Part shown: positions 20,171 to 27,011 of the stretch, in pieces | Position numbering within the stretch: position 1 is the first letter of the stretch | Layout: each line of letters begins with the position of its first letter | Assembly: GCA_050290245.1 (NCBI GenBank) | Contig: JBNKHH010000034.1 | Location: 1-50,917 of the forward strand | Source: JBNKHH01 sp050290245 | Lineage (GTDB): Bacteria; Pseudomonadota; Alphaproteobacteria; Rhodobacterales; Rhodobacteraceae | Direction of reading: 5' to 3' | DNA: 50,917 nt | Made by a program: the position numbers and the translations under genes | The notes under the pieces: model-generated | What the model was told of the DNA's origin: nothing | What the model saw: the letters and a program-made list of their open reading frames with translations, nothing else | The model's database searches: none

Positions 20171-21502
20171 CTATATCCGGTCTTTAAAAAACTCGAGAAC
20201 AAACTGCCTGCCTTTTTCAGTGGCGCGAAAGCCTCGTGGAATGGCTTCAGCGTAACCAAGCTTGATAAAGTTTGTGGCGGAGTCTTTGTGTGACTTGAGG
20301 TTGCGAACAATTTGGCTGAATTTGCTGTCACCTCGGCTTGAGTTGTTTTGCTCTGCCCCGTCAGGAACTTGGATGTACTTGGGAAGCTCAGAGATCAAGT
20401 CGGATGTACTGATTTCCATGTTTGGTCGCTGGACCATGACCAAAAGAGCGTACTTCCAAAGGTCCGCTCGCAGATCAATCGGTTGTGGTGTCGGGCCCGT
20501 GCCCTCGATTACCTCATCGCCATCATTGAACGAGGGTTCGGCCTCAATCATGGTGGGCGCCGGCGCAGCCTTGAGGCGCTTTTCAGCCTTTTTGATGCTC
20601 TCTACTGCTGGAAGGTCTTCCGGTGCGATCCCACTGATCTTGAGCATTGCGTCGCGGACTTGTCTGCCCACTTCGTAGTGGGTGTTGTATGCAGCTTGCA
20701 CACCTTTGACATTCTCGTTTCTCAACTTCTCTTCTGTCTGCGTGACGCGGAAGAAGTTTGCTGCCAGTTCGGTACTGCCCATGCGATCCAGAATTTGCGC
20801 TGACTTTGCCAGCCCCTTGTAGCGGCGAATTTCTGGCACCGTCTTGCCGTAAAGGCCCTGGTATCCTTTGCTCTGGAAGATGGCGAATTGATCAGGGGTC
20901 ACAACCCCCGCTCCCTTCGCTGCGCTGGCGAGGTACTTATTGTGTTCCTTTAGCTGGTTGCGGATGTAAACGCGTTTCTCGTCCTCGGACATGGGGACTG
21001 CAACGGCTCGTTCCGCAACTTCTTGCTTGCGTGTTTGGATGGCGAAATAGGTCTGCGCAAAGGCCACAGGCCTCTTCCTCGCGTCACCATTTTGGGCGGT
21101 CAGATAGCAGGCATAGCGTGAGAGCATAACGTCCTCGACACTACGCTCCGCACCAGAGCCAAGCTGGACCATTTTGTCCACGTGGACAAAATGGTCCGCA
21201 GGCGAATTGCCACTTTCTTCACAGGCCGTTTTTGCCTTTGTGATCACGCTCTCAGAAAATTTCCGCCACTCTTTGTATTCGAGTAGGGCTTGCAAATCTC
21301 TAGCATACCAAAACTCAATGCCATCATCGGTCTTCTGTGCGGACGCCTCGAAGGCATCAATCAAACCGTCAATCGTGGCCTCAGGTAGCTGTTCGTTCTG
21401 GACGGCCCTGACCTCATCGGGATCAGTCTGGATGAAGCGGCCAAGGGCTTCATCAAAGGACATGTCGAGATTGAACTGTTTGGGATCGTCTTTGCTGCTC
21501 AT
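20171..21502 (-). CDS. DinD-like protein with C-terminal winged helix, IS1595 passenger
   Basis: The protein has 443 aa. Residues about 62-310 closely follow E. coli DinD (DNA-damage-inducible protein D): FWYARDLQALLEYKEWRKF, ITKAKTACEESGNSPADHF, LSRYACYLTAQNGDARK, FAQTYFAIQTRKQE, KEHNKYLASAAKGAGV, GSTELAANFFRVTQTEEKLR and THYEVGRQVRD. It also has a 60-residue N-terminal extension containing FDEALGRFIQTDPDEV (16-31). A C-terminal domain (about 340-443; KFSQIVRNLKSHK, then NFIKLGYAEAIPRGFRATEKGRQFV) resembles the Mrr N-terminal winged helix. E. coli DinD (about 274 aa) is SOS-induced and reported to inhibit RecA activities. Here the gene is coupled to the transposase by an ATGA overlap; no GTTC-N7-GTTC LexA box is seen. 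Its role in transposition or in damage control of the host is unknown. Confidence 0.85.
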   Translation of the reverse strand: MSSKDDPKQFNLDMSFDEALGRFIQTDPDEVRAVQNEQLPEATIDGLIDAFEASAQKTDDGIEFWYARDLQALLEYKEWRKFSESVITKAKTACEESGNSPADHFVHVDKMVQLGSGAERSVEDVMLSRYACYLTAQNGDARKRPVAFAQTYFAIQTRKQEVAERAVAVPMSEDEKRVYIRNQLKEHNKYLASAAKGAGVVTPDQFAIFQSKGYQGLYGKTVPEIRRYKGLAKSAQILDRMGSTELAANFFRVTQTEEKLRNENVKGVQAAYNTHYEVGRQVRDAMLKISGIAPEDLPAVESIKKAEKRLKAAPAPTMIEAEPSFNDGDEVIEGTGPTPQPIDLRADLWKYALLVMVQRPNMEISTSDLISELPKYIQVPDGAEQNNSSRGDSKFSQIVRNLKSHKDSATNFIKLGYAEAIPRGFRATEKGRQFVLEFFKDRI

Positions 21503-22416
21503 GCGATCAATTCCTTGTAGCGAAGCCGCTTGCCTGTCGCTGCCGCAAGTAGCTGGTTTACCCGATAGCCTTCGTCAACGTCCTTGCGGTTCTGCCGGAA
21601 CATCATCTCGTCGAGATAGCGCTGCAAGTGCTTCGAAGATAAGAAGTGGTGAATGCCTATGATTTGTCGTTTCAAGAGTGCCCAAGCGCTTTCGATGCTG
21701 TTGGTGTGGAACACATAGTCGCGAACGTACTCTCTAGCCGAATGATTGACCGTAAAGTGGCTGTAATCTCCATCCAACCCGCGATAGGCGCGAGCCTCGT
21801 CCGTCATTACGACCGACCCAACCTCCACATTTCGGCGCACAATACCCTTGGCCGTGGAGCCCGTGAGGTCTTCCGCCGTCTCAAAGCGCACTTCACCATC
21901 GCGCTGCTTGACGCCAAGAACGGGTGTTTTCCCAACAGCGCCGCGACCAGCGTGCAGCTTCTTGCTCTCGTGCTTGTTTTTCTCTTTGCCGCCTACATAG
22001 GTTTCATCGGCTTCAACGGTGCCAGACAAAGGCTGATTGAACGACTTCGTTTGTGCAGCGCACCGAAGACGATGAAGCATGAACCAAGCTGTTTTTTGCG
22101 TGACGGAAATATCTCTGGCCAGTTGTGTGCTGGCGATACCCTTCCGGTGAGAGGTCAACATCCAAATAGCCATGAACCATTTCACCAATGGAATTTTGCT
22201 ATCCTCGAAGATCGTACCGACCTTGATCGAAAAACGTTTGCGGCAATCGCCACACTTGTGGGTCCGATTGTCGGAGAAGTGATAAATCTTGTCAGAGCCA
22301 CAGTGCGGGCAGAAAGCGCCATCGCGCCAGCGGATTGCTCGAAAGTAATCAATTGCAGCCTGCTCGGTCGGAAAGGTTTGCATCAAGTCAATCAGGCTAT
22401 CAAATTGCTGGATCAT
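21499..22416 (-). CDS. IS1595-family (ISXO2-like) transposase
   Basis: It has 305 aa. An N-terminal zinc ribbon C36-x2-C39...C55-x2-C58 (CPHCGSDKIYHF, CGDCRKRFS) is followed by a helical region and a DDE/N-type catalytic core: VEADETYVGG (Asp137), VVMTDEARAY (Asp206), and HTNSIESAWALLKR (Asn239, Glu242). It is full length, without frameshift or stop, so probably functional. The ATG at 22416 is chosen because a GGAG precedes it; a TTG 24 nt upstream is also in frame. Its TGA overlaps the ATG of the passenger gene. A good sigma70-type promoter lies just inside the right end. Confidence 0.95.
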   Translation of the reverse strand: MIQQFDSLIDLMQTFPTEQAAIDYFRAIRWRDGAFCPHCGSDKIYHFSDNRTHKCGDCRKRFSIKVGTIFEDSKIPLVKWFMAIWMLTSHRKGIASTQLARDISVTQKTAWFMLHRLRCAAQTKSFNQPLSGTVEADETYVGGKEKNKHESKKLHAGRGAVGKTPVLGVKQRDGEVRFETAEDLTGSTAKGIVRRNVEVGSVVMTDEARAYRGLDGDYSHFTVNHSAREYVRDYVFHTNSIESAWALLKRQIIGIHHFLSSKHLQRYLDEMMFRQNRKDVDEGYRVNQLLAAATGKRLRYKELIA

Positions 22417-22442
22417 TGGGAGGCTCCGTTCATCTCCCAATA

Positions 22443-22471
22443 TTTCTAGGTGATTATGTGACCCATGTCAA
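22443..22471 (-). promoter_or_regulatory. promoter of the transposase-passenger operon
   Basis: On the minus strand TTGACA (22471-22466) is separated by exactly 17 nt from TAGAAA (22448-22443). The predicted start is about 20 nt before the transposase ATG. The -35 box lies in the centre of a perfect palindrome (22455-22482). Confidence 0.65.
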
Positions 22472-22482
22472 TGGGTCACATA
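22455..22482. promoter_or_regulatory. subterminal palindrome over the transposase -35 box
   Basis: TATGTGACCCAT-gtca-ATGGGTCACATA has perfect 12-bp arms around 4 nt. The outer arm is the inner part of the right terminal repeat; the inner arm is an extra, inverted copy of the same unit that the left end lacks. It overlaps the -35 box, so binding of transposase or another factor there could repress the promoter. Confidence 0.6.
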
Positions 22483-22497
22483 CGTATATAGGCCCCC
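22470..22497 (-). repeat. IS1595 right terminal inverted repeat
   Basis: Reading inward on the minus strand it begins GGGGGCCTATATACG and continues to TATGTGACCCATT. One position differs from the left end. It merges with the subterminal palindrome. Confidence 0.85.
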
Positions 22498-22505
22498 TTT
22501 TTTGG
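22498..22505. repeat. putative 8-bp target-site duplication, right copy
   Basis: TTTTTTGG is identical to 20126-20133 at the other end of the element. Removing the element and one copy restores a simple ...GATTGC-TTTTTTGG-ACAGG... sequence after the clpA terminator hairpin. Confidence 0.65.
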
Positions 22506-22652
22506 ACAGGCGCAAAGGGGCGCTGCCCCTCGCCGCCCCTTCGGGCCGCCTCACCCCGGCGTGTATATGGCAAGATAAAGACGTGCTCGCTTTACCTTGC
22601 CGACAAATACACAAACGAACAATGGAATGCTCCGCCAGTTGCGCAATTGACA

Positions 22653-22676
22653 AGGGCGGGTCCTTGCACCCGCCCT
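22653..22676 (-). terminator. hairpin downstream of the OmpA-family lipoprotein gene
   Basis: AGGGCGGGT-ccttgc-ACCCGCCCT is a perfect 9-bp inverted repeat, 23 nt after the lipoprotein stop on the minus strand. No T-run follows, so it is either a stabilising 3' hairpin or a weak terminator. Confidence 0.5.
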
Positions 22677-22698
22677 CGCTCTTGACTGTTCCAGCCGA

Positions 22699-23358
22699 TC
22701 AGTTGGTCGGCGTGATCGTGATGTCCACGCGACGGTTCTGCTGGCGGCCATCGGCGGTGGCGTTGGTCGCGATCGGCTGGCTTTCACCCGCGCCGACGGT
22801 CCGGATACGCGAACCCGACACACCGCCGGAACGCAGCACGGCCGAGACCGACTGGGCGCGACGCTCGGAAAGGTCCTGGTTATAGGCGGCCGATCCGGTG
22901 TTGTCGGTGTGGCCCGTGACCGTGACGTAAGAATTCGGATACTTGTTCAGGCTTTCGGCCAGCACGTAGAGGTCCGACTGAAGGTTCACGTTCAGCGTGG
23001 CGCTGTCGGTGGCGAAGAGGATCGCGTTCGGCATCCGCACGATCAGCTCGGAGCCGGTGTTGATCACCTGAATGTCGGAGTTGCCGAAGTCGTTTTTCAA
23101 TTCGGCCGCCTGGCGGTCCATGATGTTGCCGGCAATACCACCGACCGCGCCACCGATAACGGCACCACGCAGGATGTCGTCGCCCCGGCTGCCGTCACCG
23201 GTGATCGCACCAATAAGCCCTCCCACGGCTGCCCCCGCGATCGCGCCATCGCGCGTCCGCTGGCCGTCGGTTCCGGGATAGGTCGAGGGGTCGCCGCAGG
23301 CCGTCAGCGCCAGCATGGCGGCTGTGCCCATAGCAGCGGTTTTGGTCATGAGTCGCAT
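22699..23358 (-). CDS. OmpA-family outer-membrane lipoprotein (YiaD-like)
   Basis: It has 219 aa from the ATG at 23358, which follows AAAGGA; an upstream ATG in frame (23385) gives a longer leader without a better ribosome site. A lipoprotein signal peptide ends in LALTAC (Cys21). A glycine-zipper segment follows (GAIAGAAVGGLIGAITGD...RGAVIGGAVGGIAGNIMD, about 33-75). The C-terminal OmpA domain includes ILFATDSATL, VTVTGHTDNTG and LSERRAQSVSAVLRSGGV, which in this family binds peptidoglycan. It probably tethers the outer membrane to the cell wall. Confidence 0.92.
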   Translation of the reverse strand: MRLMTKTAAMGTAAMLALTACGDPSTYPGTDGQRTRDGAIAGAAVGGLIGAITGDGSRGDDILRGAVIGGAVGGIAGNIMDRQAAELKNDFGNSDIQVINTGSELIVRMPNAILFATDSATLNVNLQSDLYVLAESLNKYPNSYVTVTGHTDNTGSAAYNQDLSERRAQSVSAVLRSGGVSGSRIRTVGAGESQPIATNATADGRQQNRRVDITITPTN

Positions 23359-23489
23359 GAGTGGTATTCCTTTTGTCTTGCCCATCTCCAACGCCGCTAG
23401 CACAGTTTTGTTCCCTGAAGCAGAGGCGCTCGCAGGAAATGTGGGAATTCTGCCGACGCTAGGCAAGAACACGCCTCTGTTATCGCATA

Positions 23490-24344
23490 TCAGGCGGTTT
23501 CGGCAGCTTCCCAGGCCAGCATGGCGCGTTTCACTGGCAATCCCCAGTGGTATCCGCCCAGCCCGCCAGACTTACGCAGGGCCCTGTGGCAGGGGATCAG
23601 CCAGGAGATCGGGTTGCGCCCGACGGCAGTGCCAACGGCGCGCACGGCCTTGGGATTTCCGATCAGCCGCGCGATGTCGGAATAGGTTGTCACATGGCCG
23701 GTCGGGATATGCAGCAGCGCCTCCCAGACCTTGATCTGAAAGGGCGCACCGATCAGGAAAAGCTGCGGCGCACCGGGTTCTTCCCCTTCGCGCGGGAAGG
23801 CCTGCGCGGCCAGCGGCGCCAATGCGGTCGGGTCTTCTGTAAAGGTTGCATTCGGCCAGCGCGAGAGCATGTCAGTCATGGTATCCTCGGCCCCGGTTTC
23901 GGCAGCAAATCCGATCCCGCAGATACCGCGTTCCGTTCCCATGATCAGCGCCGGGCCAAAGGGGCTTTCGAACCAGCCCCAAAGAATTTCCAGCCCCTTC
24001 CCGCCCTGCGCGTATTCACCGGGGCTCATCGCTTCCCATCGGACGAAAAGATCGTGCAGACGTCCAGAGCCGGACAAGCCCACAGCATCAGCGGTTTCAA
24101 GAGTGGTGTGGCGCGTGGCCAAAAGTTCTTTGGCATGATCCAGCGTCAGCCATTGCTGGTACCGTTTGGGCGACACGCCAGCCCAGCGACTAAAGATGCG
24201 CTGAAAGTGGGCGGGGCTCATGCGCATTTCGGCGGCTATCTTTTCCAACGGCAAATCGCGGGCCTCGCCATCATCGATCAACTCGATCGCGCGACGCATC
24301 AACTGATAATGGTATCCGGTTTCGGAAAACTCTTCGGTGGTCAT
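23490..24344 (-). CDS. Ada-like AraC-type HTH / methylated-DNA-protein cysteine methyltransferase
   Basis: It has 284 aa. Residues about 10-112 form an AraC-type double helix-turn-helix (LPLEKIAAEMRMSPAHFQRIFSRWAGVSPKRYQQW). The C-terminal 170 residues are an O6-methylguanine-DNA methyltransferase domain with acceptor Cys252 in LIPCHRAL and the upstream GRNPISW. The N-terminal Ada zinc domain, which takes methyl groups from phosphotriesters and activates E. coli Ada, is absent. It may therefore repair alkylated guanine and sense it by another route, or regulate constitutively. The start at 24344 has AAGGA at good spacing; an in-frame ATG 18 nt upstream does not. It is divergent from nth, another repair gene. 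Confidence 0.9.
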   Translation of the reverse strand: MTTEEFSETGYHYQLMRRAIELIDDGEARDLPLEKIAAEMRMSPAHFQRIFSRWAGVSPKRYQQWLTLDHAKELLATRHTTLETADAVGLSGSGRLHDLFVRWEAMSPGEYAQGGKGLEILWGWFESPFGPALIMGTERGICGIGFAAETGAEDTMTDMLSRWPNATFTEDPTALAPLAAQAFPREGEEPGAPQLFLIGAPFQIKVWEALLHIPTGHVTTYSDIARLIGNPKAVRAVGTAVGRNPISWLIPCHRALRKSGGLGGYHWGLPVKRAMLAWEAAETA

Positions 24345-24463
24345 GGCTGTGTCCTTGGGCATGGTCCGACAATACCCGCGGCCGGGGGGTCAGGCGACCC
24401 GGAACTTGCGGCTTTCATCGCCAGGGGTTGCCGCCCGGCGGTTGATCCGCCAAAACCCCCGTC

Positions 24464-25108
24464 ATGGCCAAGCAGCTTGATTATCACACGATCCACGAGA
24501 TCTTCACCCGGTTCCAGAAGGCCGAGGCCGAGCCGAAGGGCGAGTTGGAGCACGTCAACGCCTATACCCTTTTGGTGGCGGTCGCCCTCAGTGCCCAGGC
24601 CACCGACGCGGGCGTCAACAAGGCCACGCGCGAGCTGTTCAGGATCGCCGACACCCCGCAGAAGATGCTGGAGTTGGGCGAAGAGGGGCTGATCGAGCAT
24701 ATCAAGACTATTGGTCTTTACCGCAACAAGGCCAAGAACGTCATCAAGATGGCGCGGATCCTGGTCGATGAATACGGTGGCGAGGTGCCCTCCTCGCGCG
24801 CCGCGCTTCAGGCGCTGCCCGGTGTCGGGCGCAAGACTGCGAACGTGGTTTTGAACATGTGGTGGGGCCAGCCGGCGCAGGCAGTGGACACCCATATCTT
24901 CCGGGTTGGCAACCGCACGGGGATCGCGCCCGGCAGGAACGTCGACGCGGTCGAGCGCGCCATCGAGGACAATATCCCGGCCGAATTCCAGCGCCACGCG
25001 CACCACTGGCTGATCCTGCACGGGCGATACACCTGCGTCGCGCGGAAACCGAAATGCAACGCGTGCCTGATACGCGACCTTTGCGCCTTTGAGGACAAGA
25101 CGGAATGA
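24464..25108 (+). CDS. nth: endonuclease III
   Basis: This base-excision repair glycosylase/AP lyase acts on oxidised pyrimidines. It has 214 aa. The helix-hairpin-helix is LPGVGRKTANVVLN (118-131) with catalytic Lys124, and catalytic Asp142 is in AVDTHIFRV. The C-terminal 4Fe-4S cluster motif is C191-x6-C198-x2-C201-x5-C207. No clear Shine-Dalgarno is seen before the ATG, but the N-terminus matches the family. The next gene starts inside its stop codon (4-nt overlap). Confidence 0.96.
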   Translation: MAKQLDYHTIHEIFTRFQKAEAEPKGELEHVNAYTLLVAVALSAQATDAGVNKATRELFRIADTPQKMLELGEEGLIEHIKTIGLYRNKAKNVIKMARILVDEYGGEVPSSRAALQALPGVGRKTANVVLNMWWGQPAQAVDTHIFRVGNRTGIAPGRNVDAVERAIEDNIPAEFQRHAHHWLILHGRYTCVARKPKCNACLIRDLCAFEDKTE

Positions 25109-26088
25109 GCAAATTTGACGTGGTCGGGATCGGCAATGCGATCGTCGACGTGATTTCTCCTGCCGATGACAGCTTTCTCGACCTGATGGGGATCGAAAAG
25201 GGGATCATGCAGCTGGTCGAGCGCGAGCGGGGCGAGTTGCTTTATGGCGCGATGAAGGAACGAGTGCAGGCGCCGGGCGGCTCGGTCGCCAACACGCTGG
25301 CGGGGCTGGGGAACCTGGGCCTGAAGACCGGGTTCATCGGGCGCGTGCACGACGATGCGCTCGGGCGGTTCTATGCCAATGCGATGGTCAAGGACGGTAC
25401 ATCCTTTGTGAACCAGCCGGTCCCAGGCGGCGAACTGCCGACCTCGCGGTCGATGATCTTCGTTTCGCCGGACGGCGAGCGGTCGATGAACACGTATCTG
25501 GGGATTTCATCCGAACTGGGGCCAGATGACGTGCCGGACGACGCGGCGGGATCGACACAGATCCTGTTCCTGGAGGGGTATCTTTACGACAAGCCCAAAG
25601 GGAAAGAGGCCTTTGAACGCGCAAGCCGTCTGTGCCGCGATGCGGGCGGCAAGGCGGGGATTGCTCTGTCCGACCCGTTCTGCGTCGACCGCCACCGGGA
25701 CGATTTCCGCCGCCTCGTGCGCGAGCTGGACTATGTGATCGGCAACCAACACGAATGGGAATCGCTGTACCAGACCGACCTCAGCACGGCGCTGGAACAG
25801 GCGGCGGCAGACGCCGGCGTGGTGGTCTGCACGCGATCGGGCGAAGACGTGATCCTGGTCCAGGGCGAGGAAACCGCCCGCGTGCCGGTAAGACGCATGG
25901 TCCCGGTCGACGCAACCGGTGCAGGGGACCAGTTCGCCGCCGGGTTCCTTTACGGCTTTGCCTCCGGCCAGACTCTGGAAACCGCGGGGCGCATGGGATG
26001 CGTCGCCGCTGCCGAGGTGATAAGCCATTACGGCGCACGGCCCGAGACGGACCTGAAATCGCTGTTCCACAAAGAGGGGCTGATCTAG
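25105..26088 (+). CDS. PfkB-family carbohydrate/nucleoside kinase (adenosine kinase-like)
   Basis: It has 327 aa. A ribokinase-fold signature is present: N-terminal FDVVGIGNAIVDVI, GGSVANTLAGLGNLG (about 53-68), and the C-terminal DATGAGDQFAAGFLYG (about 271-286) with the catalytic Asp and anion hole. Overall it resembles the alphaproteobacterial adenosine kinase group of the PfkB family; the exact substrate cannot be read from the sequence. It is translationally coupled to nth by an ATGA overlap. It converges on the AEC transporter gene with one base between the stops. Confidence 0.88.
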   Translation: MSKFDVVGIGNAIVDVISPADDSFLDLMGIEKGIMQLVERERGELLYGAMKERVQAPGGSVANTLAGLGNLGLKTGFIGRVHDDALGRFYANAMVKDGTSFVNQPVPGGELPTSRSMIFVSPDGERSMNTYLGISSELGPDDVPDDAAGSTQILFLEGYLYDKPKGKEAFERASRLCRDAGGKAGIALSDPFCVDRHRDDFRRLVRELDYVIGNQHEWESLYQTDLSTALEQAAADAGVVVCTRSGEDVILVQGEETARVPVRRMVPVDATGAGDQFAAGFLYGFASGQTLETAGRMGCVAAAEVISHYGARPETDLKSLFHKEGLI

Positions 26089-26089
26089 C

Positions 26090-26995
26090 TCAGCCCGCGA
26101 GCAGCCAGAGCATCAGCGGGATCGTGAGGACCGCGACCATCGTCTGCGACGTCACGATCCCGGCCATGAGCGTGCCGTCACCGCCAAGCTGACGGGTCAG
26201 CACATAGGACGTGGGCGCGGTCGGGACCGCTGCAAAGGCCACCAGCACAAGCGCCTCGACTCCACTGACGCCGAAGCCAAGACCGACCGCCGCCGCGAGG
26301 GCGGGCATCAGCATCAGGCGCGCGATCCCGGCTGCCGCAAGCACGCTGACGTCACCCCGCAACGTTGCGGGCCTGAGTGCCGCTCCGACACAGAGAAGGC
26401 CAAGGGGCAGGCTGGCACGCCCCATGAGTTCAAAGAAATTCCCCGCTCCCAGAGGCAGGCCTATCCCGCTCAGCGCCAGGGCAAGGCCGGCAAGGCAGGC
26501 GAGGATCAGCGGGTTCCGCAGGACGGTTCGCAAAAGGGCGGTCGGCGCGCGCGCGTCCGGCCCGTCGCTGAGAGCGATGATCGACAACACGTTGACCAGC
26601 GGCACCGAGATCGCGAGGTAAACCGCAGCTCGTTCCAGCCCCTCAAACCCGGCGATGGTGGCGACAACCGAAAGGCCGAGATAGGTGTTAAAGCGCACCA
26701 CCCCCTGCAGGACCGGTCCAAAACGTGCGGCCGGTATCGGGCGCAGAAACCGGACAAGGTACACCGCCGTCGTACCGATCAGGATGGTGACGATCGCCGC
26801 AGCGCCAAGCCGCAGGATCTCGGGATCGTCGACGGGTGCCTCGGCCAAACTGGAGATCAGCAGGGACGGAAAAAGGATGAAATAGTTGATCCGCTCGGCG
26901 GAAGGCCAGAAGTCGGCGCTTGGAAAGCCCCGCCGCATCAGGACGAAACCCAGGCAGATCAGCGCAAAGATTGGCCAGATGGTGATCACCAGCAT
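26090..26995 (-). CDS. AEC-family transporter (auxin efflux carrier fold)
   Basis: It has 301 aa counted from the ATG at 26995, 16 nt after the murC stop; the 45-codon upstream extension is antisense-like and rejected. It is very hydrophobic, with about ten membrane segments split into two five-helix halves, e.g. MLVITIWPIFALICLGFVLM (1-20), YFILFPSLLISSLAE, a Pro-rich crossover near GLPLGAGNFF, and C-terminal TIPLMLWLL. Members export small organic anions or amino acids; the substrate here is unknown. It sits where the murB region of the dcw cluster is often found. Confidence 0.85.
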   Translation of the reverse strand: MLVITIWPIFALICLGFVLMRRGFPSADFWPSAERINYFILFPSLLISSLAEAPVDDPEILRLGAAAIVTILIGTTAVYLVRFLRPIPAARFGPVLQGVVRFNTYLGLSVVATIAGFEGLERAAVYLAISVPLVNVLSIIALSDGPDARAPTALLRTVLRNPLILACLAGLALALSGIGLPLGAGNFFELMGRASLPLGLLCVGAALRPATLRGDVSVLAAAGIARLMLMPALAAAVGLGFGVSGVEALVLVAFAAVPTAPTSYVLTRQLGGDGTLMAGIVTSQTMVAVLTIPLMLWLLAG

Positions 26996-27011
26996 CGGCC
27001 CGGCACCGGGC

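Larger units (their letters stand above)
20134..22497. mobile_element. IS1595-family element with DinD-like passenger gene
   Basis: The element is about 2.36 kb. Terminal inverted repeats of about 26-28 bp run from GGGGCCCTATATACG inward to TGACCCATT on the left (20132-20159), and GGGGGCCTATATACG to TGACCCATT on the right (reverse of 22470-22497). They differ at one G/C position. The flanks share TTTTTTGG. It carries two minus-strand genes, the transposase (promoter-proximal, right) and a passenger whose start overlaps the transposase stop by 4 nt. By eye its GC content is lower than the flanks, consistent with recent acquisition. If the two leading Gs are counted, the left edge is 20132. The family is assigned from the transposase. 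Confidence 0.9.

Noticed and set aside
22417..22497. LexA (GTTC-N7-GTTC) box that would make the DinD-like gene SOS-induced
   Set aside because: Only a single GTTC occurs in the transposase leader and the second half-site is missing. The passenger has no own upstream region.
24437..24451. GGCGG-ttgat-CCGCC hairpin just upstream of nth
   Set aside because: Five-base-pair stem only, no supporting context; could be chance in GC-rich DNA.
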